Source: Micromonospora costi (GTDB lineage: Bacteria; Actinomycetota; Actinomycetes; Mycobacteriales; Micromonosporaceae). From it: a DNA stretch of 64,000 nt. A program made the translations under genes and the position numbers. How positions within the stretch are numbered: the first letter of the stretch is position 1; each line of letters opens with the position of its first letter. The stretch lies in the NCBI RefSeq assembly GCF_003626655.1, contig NZ_RBAN01000002.1:496001-560000 (forward strand), written 5' to 3'. The notes under the pieces are model-generated. The model ran no database searches. It saw nothing but the letters and a program-made list of their open reading frames with translations, and was not told where the DNA came from. Below, piece after piece: positions 51,943 to 60,365 of this stretch.

Positions 51943-52611
51943 TCAGGCGCGGGGTTTGGTGGCCTGGAGGGCCAGGAGGTCGGGGATCGGAGTCGAGCCG
52001 GACTCCTGCAACCGGGTGAGGGTCAGCCCCGCCGCGGTCACCGCGTTCAGCAGGTCGGCGAGGGGCACGTGCCAGGCGCCGACCCGCGCCCGCACCCCGT
52101 GCACCGACCAGGCACGGAAGCTGCGCTCACGTTCGGCGTACCCGCCGTCGATCACGATCCGCGCCGGGTCCGACCGGTCCGCGAACGGCCCGATGAAACA
52201 GGGGTGCACGCCGACGTGGACGAACCGGCCGCCCGGGGCCAGGGCCCGGGCGGCCTCCGCGATCACCGCCGGGTAGTCGGGCAAATCGGTGTGCCCGAGT
52301 ACGCAGGTCACGGCGGGCACGCCCGCGTCGACGACCGGCAGCCGGGTCGCGTCGGCCCGCGCCACGGGCAGCCGCGTGCGCGCGTGCCGCAGCTGCCCGG
52401 CCGACAGGTCCACGCCCACCGGGGCCCACCCGAGCCGGCGCAACTCGGCGGCGTGCGCCCCGGTGCCGCAGCACAGGTCGAGGCACCGGCCCGAACCGGG
52501 GCCGAGCAGGTCGGCGAGTTGGGCGCGGACACGCGCCATGTAGTCGCCGGCCGTGTCGGAGGCGAACTGTTCGTACCAGTCGGCGATCGCGTCGTACGCG
52601 GCGGTCGTCAT
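51943..52611 (-). CDS. Class I SAM-dependent methyltransferase
   Basis: A 222-residue small-molecule-type methyltransferase of the Methyltransf_11/25 kind. The SAM motif is RCLDLCCGTGAHAAELRRLG near residue 40, with GVDLSAGQLRHAR as the acidic second motif and VLGHTDLPDYPAVIAEAARA as motif IV. The family includes ubiquinone and toxin methylases, and the substrate cannot be read from sequence. ATG at 52611, divergent from the beta-lactamase-like gene by 71 bases. Confidence 0.85.
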   Translation of the reverse strand: MTTAAYDAIADWYEQFASDTAGDYMARVRAQLADLLGPGSGRCLDLCCGTGAHAAELRRLGWAPVGVDLSAGQLRHARTRLPVARADATRLPVVDAGVPAVTCVLGHTDLPDYPAVIAEAARALAPGGRFVHVGVHPCFIGPFADRSDPARIVIDGGYAERERSFRAWSVHGVRARVGAWHVPLADLLNAVTAAGLTLTRLQESGSTPIPDLLALQATKPRA

Positions 52612-52682
52612 TCCCGCACGCTAGACCCCGAGCGCCCGGGCCGCAGCCCCGCCGCCCACCATGATCCGCTACGGTCACCGGC

Positions 52683-53537
52683 ATGACGTGGGACGACCTC
52701 GACGCGCACCTCGACTCGGTGCCCGGCACCGTCTCCGCGTACGTGGGTCGGCCCGGCGCCGCACCCGTGTGGACGCGGCAGGCGGACGCCACCCACTACG
52801 CGGCCAGCACCATGAAGGTCGCCGTCCTCGTCGCCCTGCACCGGGCCGCCGAGGCGGGCGCCCTCGACCTGGACGCCCCGGTGCCGGTGGTCAACGCGTT
52901 CGACTCGGCGCAGCCCGGCGCGCCCCGGTTCACCTGCGCCCAGCACTACGACAACGACGACGAGGTGTGGGCTCGGGTCGGCGGCACCGCTCCCCTGCGT
53001 TGGCTGGCCCGGCGGATGATCGTCCGCTCCAGCAACCTCGCCACGAACCTGGTGATCGGTCACGTCGGCCTGCCCGCGGTGGCCGACGTGTGGGCGCTCG
53101 CGGGCGCCCGGCACAGCGTCACCGGTCGGGGCATCGAGGACTTCGCGGCGCGCGACGCCGGCATCACCAACCTGGTCACCGCCGCCGACCTGGCCGCCCT
53201 GCTCGGCGCCCTCGCCACCGGCGCCACCCGGCCCGGGCCGCTCGCCTCCCCGGCGGCGTGCGCCGCCATGCTGGACGTGCTCGCCGACCAGGAGCACCGC
53301 GAGGACCTGGCCGCCGGCCTGCCGCCGGGCACCCGCATCGCGCACAAGAACGGCTGGGTACGGGGCGTCCGGCACGGCGCCGGCGTCGTGTTCCCCGACG
53401 ACGCTCCCCCGTACGCGGTGGTCGTCTGCACCACCGGCGACGAGGGTGACGGCGGAAGCGACGACGCCGACGACGACGCCTGCCGCCTGATCGCCGACAT
53501 CTCCGCCCGGGTCTGGGCCGCCCGCCACGACCTGTAG
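52683..53537 (+). CDS. Class A beta-lactamase-related serine hydrolase, no signal peptide
   Basis: A penicillin-binding-fold hydrolase of 284 residues. The SxxK nucleophile motif is STMK at residues 42-45. An SxN-like motif is seen in RSSNLATNLV near residue 121 (SSN in place of SDN), and the KTG-like element is HKNGW near residue 222. There is no export signal or lipobox, so the protein is predicted to be cytosolic, unlike real beta-lactamases. Family members often act as esterases or remain uncharacterised. The C-terminal part carries a run of acidic residues (SDDADDDA). Resistance function should not be assumed. Confidence 0.83.
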   Translation: MTWDDLDAHLDSVPGTVSAYVGRPGAAPVWTRQADATHYAASTMKVAVLVALHRAAEAGALDLDAPVPVVNAFDSAQPGAPRFTCAQHYDNDDEVWARVGGTAPLRWLARRMIVRSSNLATNLVIGHVGLPAVADVWALAGARHSVTGRGIEDFAARDAGITNLVTAADLAALLGALATGATRPGPLASPAACAAMLDVLADQEHREDLAAGLPPGTRIAHKNGWVRGVRHGAGVVFPDDAPPYAVVVCTTGDEGDGGSDDADDDACRLIADISARVWAARHDL

Positions 53538-53577
53538 TGGACAGCCACCGGCCCGGCCCGCGCGCCTGCCGTACGGC

Positions 53578-54519
53578 TCAGCCGCGCGCGGCCAGGGCGG
53601 CGCGGAACCAGTCGACGGTGGCCGCCACCGCCTCCGGCAGGGGCGTCGGCCGGACGCCGAACCGCGTCTCGAACGCGCTCGAGTCCATCACCTGCGGCTC
53701 CTCGTACTGGTAGAACAGCTCCGCGTACTCGCGCATGAACGTCTCGTCGAACGGTCCCCACGGCCGCGGCGCGTCGAGCACGTCCACCGTGAACGTTCGC
53801 CCGGTCGCCCGCTCGATGAGCTGGTGCACCTCGCGGGTGGTGCGGGCCGGCGCCGTGGGCAGGTGCCAGACCCGGCCGGCCGCGTCGGGCTCCGCGCCGA
53901 GCCGGGCCAGGCCGGCGGCCACGTCGGGCAGGTAGCTGTAGCTGTGCGGCTGGTCGATGTCGCCCAGCGCGAGCACGGGCCCGCCGGCGAGCGCGGCCGG
54001 GAAGACCGTGCCCCCGAGGCTGGAGTTGAACACCCGCGGGCCGAAGAAGTCCGCCGAGCGGCCCAGCACCACCGGCAGCCGTCCGTCGCGGTGCGCGGCG
54101 AGGTAGGCGGCGTCGAGGTCGGCGCGCATCCGCCCCTTGCGGCTGACGGCCCGCCACGGCGTCCGCTCCGTCATCACCGCGCCGCCGGTCGGGCCGTACG
54201 GGTACAGGGTGTCCAGCACGACCAGCCGGGCCCCGGCCGCGGCGGCGCCGTCGAGGACCGCCTCCTGCATGCGCGGCATGACCTCCACCTGCCGCTCGTA
54301 CGCCACGTTCGCGCAGTGGTAGACCACCGCGGCGCCGGCCACCGCCGTCGCGGCCTGCGCGTGGTCGGTCAGGTCGGCGGCCACGGCCTCCGCGCCCGCG
54401 ACGGCCGCGCCGCCGCCCCGGCTCACGATGCGGACGGGGTGGCCGAGGCCGAGCAGGTGCGCGGCCAGCGTGGTGCCGGCGGGGCCGGCGCCGAGGACGA
54501 CGTGCAGGGACTGGCTCAT
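53578..54519 (-). CDS. NAD-dependent epimerase/dehydratase-family (extended SDR) protein
   Basis: A Rossmann-fold protein of 313 residues. The nucleotide site is VVLGAGPAGTTLAAHLLGLG near residue 7, an atypical GxGxxGxxL in which the third glycine falls at position 15. LVVLDTLYPYGP near residue 99 holds the Tyr region, but the usual YxxxK pair is altered. SADFFGPRVF matches the extended SDR pattern. It may be a reductase or nucleoside-sugar-type epimerase. It is divergent from the TetR gene, which probably controls it. AAGGAG stands upstream of the ATG at 54519. Confidence 0.82.
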   Translation of the reverse strand: MSQSLHVVLGAGPAGTTLAAHLLGLGHPVRIVSRGGGAAVAGAEAVAADLTDHAQAATAVAGAAVVYHCANVAYERQVEVMPRMQEAVLDGAAAAGARLVVLDTLYPYGPTGGAVMTERTPWRAVSRKGRMRADLDAAYLAAHRDGRLPVVLGRSADFFGPRVFNSSLGGTVFPAALAGGPVLALGDIDQPHSYSYLPDVAAGLARLGAEPDAAGRVWHLPTAPARTTREVHQLIERATGRTFTVDVLDAPRPWGPFDETFMREYAELFYQYEEPQVMDSSAFETRFGVRPTPLPEAVAATVDWFRAALAARG

Positions 54520-54531
54520 GACGACTCCTTG

Positions 54532-54574
54532 GTTAGGGATACTCGCGTTAGTTATAGACTCTAACCGGAGTTAG
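54532..54574. promoter_or_regulatory. Cluster of GTTAG half-sites between TetR and reductase genes
   Basis: GTTAG at 54532-54536, 54547-54551 and 54570-54574 and CTAAC at 54561-54565 crowd the 103-base AT-rich gap. The second GTTAG and the CTAAC form a 5-9-5 inverted repeat. The sequence TAGGAT (54572-54577) could be the TetR gene -10 box. A TetR operator is likely. Confidence 0.55.
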
Positions 54575-54622
54575 GATCTGCGTCCAGTGCCGCGCGTCAC
54601 GCGGCAGACCGGGAGGTGAGCC

Positions 54623-55330
54623 GTGACGGCGAGCAGAGCCGGCGGTCCCCGCGAGCGCTACCGCGCCCAGGTACGCGCCGAGATCAAGGAAGCCGCGCTG
54701 GAACAGGTCGCCTCCGGCGGCGCGGGAGCGGTGGCGCTCAACGGCATCGCGAAACGCCTCGGCGTGTCCGGCCCCGCGCTCTACAAGTACTACTGCAGCC
54801 GCGACGAACTGCTCACCGAGCTGATCCTCGATGCGTACGCCGACCTGGCGGCCGCCGTGACCGCCGCCGCCGACGCCACCGCCGGCGCACCCGCCCGTGC
54901 CCGACTGCACGCCCTCGCCGCCGCCTACCGCGATTGGGCCCGGGCCCACCCGCAGAGCTACCTGCTGCTCGCCGGGCCACCCAGCCCCACCTACCAGGCG
55001 CCACCGGAGACCGTCGACAGCGCCCGCGCGGTGCTCGGCCCGTTCCTGTCCGTCCTCGCGCAGCTCCGCCCCGGCCCCGGCGCCGCGGCCCTGCGCGCGC
55101 AGCTCGCCGGGTGGGCGCAGACCACCCCGGCCGTCGCCGAGTGGGTGCACACCTTCGCCCCCGACGGCGACCCGGGCGACATGCTGACCGGCGCGGTGAC
55201 CATCTGGGCCCGCCTGCACGGCATCGTCGCGCTGGAGACGGTCGGCCTCTACACCGGGATGGGCTTCGACCCGGCCGCGCTGCTCGACGCCGAGGTCGAC
55301 GCCCTCGCCGACGGCTACGGCCTGCCCTGA
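54623..55330 (+). CDS. TetR-family regulator
   Basis: A 235-residue repressor. The N-terminal HTH is seen in IKEAALEQVASGGAGAVALN through IAKRLGVSGPALYKYYCSRD (residues 22-62). The C-terminal ligand domain is of the TetR_C_13/WHG type, judging from ARLHALAAAYRDWARAHPQSYLLL near residue 94. GTG at 54623 follows GGGAGG. Its divergent neighbour is the reductase gene. The inducer is unknown. Confidence 0.9.
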   Translation: MTASRAGGPRERYRAQVRAEIKEAALEQVASGGAGAVALNGIAKRLGVSGPALYKYYCSRDELLTELILDAYADLAAAVTAAADATAGAPARARLHALAAAYRDWARAHPQSYLLLAGPPSPTYQAPPETVDSARAVLGPFLSVLAQLRPGPGAAALRAQLAGWAQTTPAVAEWVHTFAPDGDPGDMLTGAVTIWARLHGIVALETVGLYTGMGFDPAALLDAEVDALADGYGLP

Positions 55331-55430
55331 CCGTCCACCGCCACGGCCGTCGACACTGACGCTTCGGCCGGGCCCCGACGACCGCCCACACGGCTACGCT
55401 GCGCCTACCCCCGCACCCGGAGCCGCCCCC

Positions 55431-56135
55431 ATGCCCCGCAGCCGCCTCCTCATGGCCGCCTTCGCCACGCTGGCCGCCGCCAACCTGGTCGCCAACGCGA
55501 CCGGCGACCGCCCGGCCGAACTGCTCACCAAACCGCTGCTCATGCCGCTGCTCGCCGCCTACCTGTGGCGGGCCGCCACCGAACGCGGCCACCGTCCCCA
55601 GCGGCTCGTCCTGGCCGCGCTCGCCTTCTCCACCGGCGGCGACGTGGCCCTGCTCGGCACCGGCACCGGCTGGTTCCTCACCGGCATGGCGCTGTTCCTC
55701 GGCGCGCACCTGTGCTACATCACGGCGTTCACCCGGCGCGGCGCCGCCAGCGCGCTGCGCCGCCCGCCGCTGGTCGCCGTGCCGCTCGGGTACGCCGTGC
55801 TGACCGTGGCCGCGCTCGCCTGGATGTGGCCGGGACTCACCGACGCCGGGCTCGCCGCACCGGTCGCCGGGTACGCGCTCGCGCTCGCCACCATGGCCGC
55901 CACCGCCAGCGCCCACGGCTGGCGGGTCGGCCTCGGCGGCGCGCTCTTCCTCGCCTCCGACCTGCTCATCGCCACCGGGGTGGCCGGCGTCCTCGACCCG
56001 CCCGGCACCCCGGTGCTCGTGATGGCCACCTACGCGGCCGGACAGGCGCTCATCGTCGTCGGCCGGGCCGCCGGAGACACCGCCGCCAGCCCAACGGCCG
56101 TCACTCCAGCAGCTGCTCCCGCAGGGCCGCGATGA
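55431..56135 (+). CDS. Lysoplasmalogenase (YhhN/TMEM86 family)
   Basis: A membrane protein of 234 residues with about seven or eight hydrophobic helices. In animals, family members hydrolyse lysoplasmalogens; the bacterial role is poorly known. Family signatures are LLTKPLLMPLLAAYLW near residue 31, AFSTGGDVALLGTG with the conserved aspartate near residue 68, FLGAHLCYITAFTRRG and FLASDLLIATGVAG near residue 180. The last 35 bases overlap the convergent phosphatase gene, so the Ala/Pro/Thr-rich tail is antisense to that gene's end. Confidence 0.88.
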   Translation: MPRSRLLMAAFATLAAANLVANATGDRPAELLTKPLLMPLLAAYLWRAATERGHRPQRLVLAALAFSTGGDVALLGTGTGWFLTGMALFLGAHLCYITAFTRRGAASALRRPPLVAVPLGYAVLTVAALAWMWPGLTDAGLAAPVAGYALALATMAATASAHGWRVGLGGALFLASDLLIATGVAGVLDPPGTPVLVMATYAAGQALIVVGRAAGDTAASPTAVTPAAAPAGPR

Positions 56136-56895
56136 CGTCGTCGGTCAACCCCAGACCGTCGCGCAGGTACGCCTCGAACGAGCCGTGCACCCGGCGCACC
56201 TCGTCGTAGCCCGCGTCCAGGTACTCCGGGCGGACCTCCAGCACCGGCAGCACCGCCTCGACGTCCAGCTCCGGCTGCCGCCGGCGCATCGCCTCGACGA
56301 TCACCGCGCGGAGGCTCGCGGTCAGCTGGTTGTTCCGCAGGTACTCGGCCCGCACGGACGCCTCGTCCACGCCGAGCGCGGTCAGCAGGATCACCGTGAG
56401 CCAACCGGTACGGTCCTTTCCGGCCGAGCAGTGGTACACCAGCGGCAGGTTCTCCGCGCGCGCCGCCAGCCGCACCGCCCCGGCGAACCCCGACCGCGCC
56501 GACTCCCCCGTCACGAACCAGCGGTAGATCGCCGCCATGGCAGCCGGCGTGCCCTGCCGCGCCAGCTCCGCGTACGCGCCCAGGTCGTGCCCCAGCAGCA
56601 CCGCCGACACGTACGTGAAGACCGGATGCTCCGGGTCGTGCACCGGCAGGTGCACCAGCCGCGGGTCCCCCACCAGCCGATCCGGCGGCGCGACACCGAT
56701 CTCGGAATGGTCCCGCAGGTCGACCACGCACGCCGGGGCGAGCTTGCCCAGCACCGGCAGGTCCTCGTCGGTCAACCGCCCCAGCGCCGGCGTGCGGATC
56801 AGCCGCCCGGGACGCACCCGCCGCCCGTCCGCGCCGACCAACCCGCCCAGGTCACGCGCGTTCGGTGCCCCAACCAGCTCCCAGTCACCACTCAT
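56101..56895 (-). CDS. Tyrosine/lipid phosphatase (Y_phosphatase3, MptpB-like)
   Basis: A phosphatase of 264 residues. The P-loop is HCSAGKDRTGW near residue 158 (C-x5-R with a lysine and aspartate, as in mycobacterial PtpB and lipid phosphatases). NARDLGG at residues 13-19 and VVDLRDHSE near residue 62 are typical of the family. It could act on phosphotyrosine or phosphoinositide. ATG at 56895. Its stop overlaps the convergent YhhN gene by 35 bases. It is divergent from the epimerase gene across only 45 bases, so their promoters overlap. Confidence 0.9.
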   Translation of the reverse strand: MSGDWELVGAPNARDLGGLVGADGRRVRPGRLIRTPALGRLTDEDLPVLGKLAPACVVDLRDHSEIGVAPPDRLVGDPRLVHLPVHDPEHPVFTYVSAVLLGHDLGAYAELARQGTPAAMAAIYRWFVTGESARSGFAGAVRLAARAENLPLVYHCSAGKDRTGWLTVILLTALGVDEASVRAEYLRNNQLTASLRAVIVEAMRRRQPELDVEAVLPVLEVRPEYLDAGYDEVRRVHGSFEAYLRDGLGLTDDVIAALREQLLE

Positions 56896-56940
56896 ACCGG
56901 CCAACCCCCTCGCCCGCGATCTGCGTATAGGGTGCCGCAC

Positions 56941-58014
56941 ATGACGATCGCCGCGGTACGCACCCACCGGCTCACCGCCCCCTTACACACCCCGTTCGTC
57001 ACCGCGCTGCGCCGGACCACCACCGTGGACACCCTGGTCGTGGAGGTGGTCGACAGCGACGGCCGGTCCGGCTTCGGCGAGGCGCCGCAGGTGTGGCAGG
57101 TGACCGGCGCGTCGATCGACGGGTCCGAGGCGTGCGTCCGCCAACTGCTCGGTCCACTGCTCACCGGCCGGGACCCGGACGAGCTGGTGGCCCGCTGCGC
57201 CGAGGTGCAGCGCGCCGTCGTCGGCAACGAGGCCGCCAAGGCCGCCGTCGACGTCGCCCTGCACGACCTCGCCGCGCGACGGCTCGGCATCCCGCTCGTG
57301 CGGCTGCTCGGCGGCACCGCGCTGACCGTCCCCACCGACGTGACGCTCGCCGCCGGCGAGGCGGCGGACCTGTCCGAGGCCGCCGGGAAGCGCCGGGCCG
57401 AGGGGTTCGAGGTGCTCAAGCTGAAGGTCGGCACGGACGCCGCCGGCGACCTGGACCGGGTCCGGGCCGTCCGCGACGCGGTGGGCCCCGGAGTCCGGAT
57501 CCGCCTCGACGCGAACCAGGGCTGGACCCCCCGGGAGGCGGTACGGGTGATCCGCGGCGTCGAGGACGCAGGCCTCGACGTGGAACTCGTCGAGCAGCCG
57601 GTCGCCCGGTGGGACCTCGACGGCCTGGCCTGGGTCAGCGACCGGGTCGACGTGCCGATCCTCGCTGACGAGGCCGTGTTCGGTGTACGGGACCTCGTCG
57701 AGGTGATCCGCCGAAGGGCGGCCGACATGGTCAACGTCAAGCTCGCCAAGTGCGGCGGCCTGCACCCCGCGCGTACGCTGCTCGACCTGGCCTCCGCCCA
57801 CGGCCTCGGCACCGCCGTCGGCTCCATGATGGAGAGCGAGGTGGGCATCGGGGCGGCCGCCAGCCTGGTCGCCGCGTACGGCACCACCGCGGTGTCCGAC
57901 CTCGACGCCGCCTGGTGGCTGGCCGCCTCACCCGTGCGGGGCGGGATCCGCTACCAGGGCGCGACCGTCGTGCTGCCGGACGCCCCGGGGCTCGGCATCA
58001 CCACCGTGGGCTGA
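56941..58014 (+). CDS. Dipeptide epimerase (enolase superfamily, L-Ala-D/L-Glu epimerase-like)
   Basis: A muconate-lactonizing-type enolase superfamily enzyme of 357 residues. The catalytic lysine pair is in VLKLKVG near residue 160, with metal ligands in RLDANQGW (D), ELVEQPV (E) and LADEAVF (D), and a second lysine in NVKLAKCGG near residue 262. The C-terminal SMMESEVGIGAAASL and DLDAAWW patterns match L-Ala-D/L-Glu epimerases, which act on murein tripeptide products. The partner NlpC/P60 gene downstream supports a muropeptide role. ATG at 56941. Confidence 0.88.
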   Translation: MTIAAVRTHRLTAPLHTPFVTALRRTTTVDTLVVEVVDSDGRSGFGEAPQVWQVTGASIDGSEACVRQLLGPLLTGRDPDELVARCAEVQRAVVGNEAAKAAVDVALHDLAARRLGIPLVRLLGGTALTVPTDVTLAAGEAADLSEAAGKRRAEGFEVLKLKVGTDAAGDLDRVRAVRDAVGPGVRIRLDANQGWTPREAVRVIRGVEDAGLDVELVEQPVARWDLDGLAWVSDRVDVPILADEAVFGVRDLVEVIRRRAADMVNVKLAKCGGLHPARTLLDLASAHGLGTAVGSMMESEVGIGAAASLVAAYGTTAVSDLDAAWWLAASPVRGGIRYQGATVVLPDAPGLGITTVG

Positions 58015-58035
58015 AGCAAAGATTCACACCGGCGG

Positions 58036-58064
58036 TTGATGGTTGTTGGTTTCTTTCATAGGGT
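58036..58064 (+). promoter_or_regulatory. Promoter of the NlpC/P60 gene
   Basis: TTGATG (58036-58041), a 17-base spacer and TAGGGT (58059-58064) stand in the 83-base gap after the epimerase gene. The leader to the GTG start would be about 27 bases. The gene thus can be read separately from the epimerase. Confidence 0.6.
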
Positions 58065-58097
58065 CGCGGAAGCGGACGGTACGAGCGGGAGGCAAAC

Positions 58098-59024
58098 GTG
58101 GAGCTGCAACCGGGCCGCGAGGCCGTCGTCCAGGCCGCGGTCGCGACCCTCTGGACCTCCCCCGAGGCGGTACGACCGATCGACCGCCCCGCCCTCGCCA
58201 GCCACAGCGACATCCGCGCCTGGATCTCCGGGATGGACAGCGACCAGCAGGTCGGCGACTGCGTCCTGAGCCAGCTGCTGCTCGGTGAACGGGTCCTCGT
58301 CACCGAACTGCGCCCGGACGGCTGGGCCCGCGTGGTCGCCGTCGAACAGCCCGCCGCCAAACTCGACCCGCGCGGCTACCCCGGCTGGCTGCCGATCGAC
58401 CAGCTCCTCCCGGCCGACGCGGCCCGCCCCGCCGCCGACGGCACCCACCTCATGGTGGACGCCACGGTCAGCGCGCTGCACGCCACCCCCGACGGCCCGG
58501 TGGTGCTGCCCGGGGTCATCCTCGGCACCCGGCTCCACACCGCGGGCCCCGCCCGCGACGGCTGGCGACCGGTGCACGCCCCCGGGCACGCCGACCCGCT
58601 CTGGCTGCCGGAGGCGCACCTCGCGCGGCTGCCGGACGCACCACCCTCGGCCGCCGAGGTGCTCGCCGTCGCCCAGCGGCTGCGCGACGTGGGCTACGTG
58701 TGGGGCGGGGTGTCCGCGTACGGCATCGACTGCTCGGGGCTGGTGCACCTGGCCTGGCGGCGGTTCGGGGTGCAGCTGCCCCGCGACGCCGACGACCAGG
58801 CCGCCGCCACCACGCCCCTGCCGCTGGGCGCCGAACGCCCCGGCGACCTCTACTTCTTCGCCCGCCCCGGCCGCAAGATCCACCACATCGGGATCGTCAC
58901 CGCCGAGCCGCGCGACGACGGCGCCCGACGGATGCTGCACGCCTGCTACCGGCAGCGCCGGGTGATCGAGGAGCCGCTACCGGCCGAGCGGACCGCCACC
59001 CTGGTCGGCGTCCACCGGGTCTGA
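58098..59024 (+). CDS. NlpC/P60 cysteine endopeptidase (YkfC-like)
   Basis: A 308-residue peptidoglycan-fragment peptidase. The first 190 residues form SH3-like modules (RPDGWARVVAVEQPA and ARDGWRPVHAPGHADPLWL). The NlpC/P60 catalytic domain has the cysteine in AYGIDCSGLVHLAWRR near residue 211 and the histidine in KIHHIGIVTAE near residue 261. No signal peptide is present, as in Bacillus YkfC, which removes L-Ala-D-Glu from internalised murein peptides in the cytosol. GTG at 58098 has GGGAGG about five bases upstream. Confidence 0.88.
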   Translation: MELQPGREAVVQAAVATLWTSPEAVRPIDRPALASHSDIRAWISGMDSDQQVGDCVLSQLLLGERVLVTELRPDGWARVVAVEQPAAKLDPRGYPGWLPIDQLLPADAARPAADGTHLMVDATVSALHATPDGPVVLPGVILGTRLHTAGPARDGWRPVHAPGHADPLWLPEAHLARLPDAPPSAAEVLAVAQRLRDVGYVWGGVSAYGIDCSGLVHLAWRRFGVQLPRDADDQAAATTPLPLGAERPGDLYFFARPGRKIHHIGIVTAEPRDDGARRMLHACYRQRRVIEEPLPAERTATLVGVHRV

Positions 59025-59087
59025 CCACCCCGTACGCGTCGAGGGGCGCCGCCCACACCGGGCGGTGCCCCTCGTCCGTGCGTACGC

Positions 59088-60086
59088 TCAGCCGCGCGCC
59101 TCGGCCAGCGCCCGGCGCCGGTCCCGGGCCGACTTCACGAGGCTCGCCGCCGTGGCCACCAGGAGCGTGCCGAGGATCACCAGCAGGGACAGCCAGATCG
59201 GGATGTGCGGCGCCCAGGCCACGTGCTCGCCGCCGTTGATGAACGGCAGGTTGTTGTCGGCGAGCGCCTCCAGCACCAGCTTGACGCCGATGAACCCGAG
59301 CACCACGGCGAGCCCGTAGCTGAGGTAGATCAGCCGGTCCAGGAGGCCGCCGAGCAGGAAGTAGAGCTGCCGCAGACCCATCAGCGCGAAGACGTTCGCG
59401 GTGAACACCAGGTACGCCTGCTGGGTGATGCCGAAGATCGCCGGGATCGAGTCCAGCGCGAAGATCAGGTCGGTGGTGCCGATCGCGATCATCACGATCA
59501 GCAGCGGGGTGAACATGCGCCGGCCACCCTCGTGCGTGACGAACCGCGCCCCGTCGTACGTCCGGGAGACCGGCAGCGCCTTGCGGCTCCACCGGATCAG
59601 GACGTTCTCGGAGAACTCGTCCTCGTCCGGCTCGCCCTGCCGGGCCAGGTTGATCGCCGTGTAGATGAGGAACGCGCCGAAGATGTAGAACACCCAGGAG
59701 AACTGGGAGATCAGTGCCGCGCCGGCCGCGATGAAACCGCCCCGCATGACCAGCGCCAGCACTATCCCGATGAGCAGCACCTTCTGCTGGTACTGCCGCG
59801 GCACCGCGAACCGGGACATGATGATCACGAAGACGAACAGATTGTCCACCGAGAGGCTGTACTCGGTCAGCCAGCCGGTGTAGAACTGGCCGGCCGCACT
59901 CGCCCCGGAGAACAACCACAGGCCCGCGCCGAAGAGCAGCGCCAGACCCACGTAGAAGCCGACCCAGAGGCTCGACTCGCGCACGCTCGGCTCGTGCGGA
60001 CGGCGGCCGATGATGAGCAGGTCGACAAGCAGGACCGCGATCAGTGCGACGAGAGTTCCCGCCCAGATCAGCCCGGACACGTCCAA
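59088..60086 (-). CDS. TerC-family membrane protein (probable Mn efflux)
   Basis: A TerC/Alx protein of 332 residues with about nine hydrophobic helices. The conserved acidic helix motif is YSLSVDNLFVFVIIMSRF near residue 75, repeated as TTDLIFALDSIPAIFGIT near residue 205, each with two aspartates likely to bind metal. Members export manganese and help metalation of secreted proteins. The start is unusual: TTG at 60086, supported by GGAGGA seven bases upstream, whereas the ATG at 60092 is out of frame. A manganese riboswitch precedes it, so expression should rise with Mn. Confidence 0.93.
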   Translation of the reverse strand: MDVSGLIWAGTLVALIAVLLVDLLIIGRRPHEPSVRESSLWVGFYVGLALLFGAGLWLFSGASAAGQFYTGWLTEYSLSVDNLFVFVIIMSRFAVPRQYQQKVLLIGIVLALVMRGGFIAAGAALISQFSWVFYIFGAFLIYTAINLARQGEPDEDEFSENVLIRWSRKALPVSRTYDGARFVTHEGGRRMFTPLLIVMIAIGTTDLIFALDSIPAIFGITQQAYLVFTANVFALMGLRQLYFLLGGLLDRLIYLSYGLAVVLGFIGVKLVLEALADNNLPFINGGEHVAWAPHIPIWLSLLVILGTLLVATAASLVKSARDRRRALAEARG

Positions 60087-60177
60087 CGTTCATTCCTCCG
60101 GCAGACACGCGGCGTCCGGCACACCGTACGCCCCGACGGAGCGCGGCGTGCCGGTGATGCTCGCTGTGGTGACTGTC

Positions 60178-60287
60178 GGAGGTCTCTTCCGTCACCACAG
60201 GAGCGTGGTGACCGACGGGGCCGGGTCGCGCCACCCTGGGGTGGTCGACCGTGCTGACGACTCCGTCACGGGGGAATACTCCCCTCC
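60178..60287 (-). ncRNA. yybP-ykoY (Mn2+) riboswitch of the TerC gene
   Basis: On the minus strand the element begins GGAGGGGAGTATTCCCCC and ends GAAGAGACCTCC, carrying the yybP-ykoY hallmarks GGGGAGUA (60284-60277) and GAGACC. The P1 arms GGAGG (60287-60283) and CCTCC (60182-60178) pair perfectly. Internal hairpins such as GGTCACCAC/GTGGTGACG stack as expected. It ends about 91 bases before the TerC start. Confidence 0.85.
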
Positions 60288-60330
60288 TCGATCACCATTG
60301 TGGCGCACCGACTCGCGTGATCGCGAATCG

Positions 60331-60346
60331 GGCGGCGTTGGCCGCC
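60331..60346 (-). terminator. Small terminator hairpin of nadR region
   Basis: GGCGGC-GTTG-GCCGCC forms a six-base-pair stem 20 bases before the nadR stop codon's far side, in the gap downstream of nadR. A second nine-base-pair stem with one mismatch (CGACTCGCG / CGCGAATCG, 60309-60330) is just left of it. Weak evidence. Confidence 0.4.
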
Positions 60347-60365
60347 GCCACGTCGGCTCCCCAGC

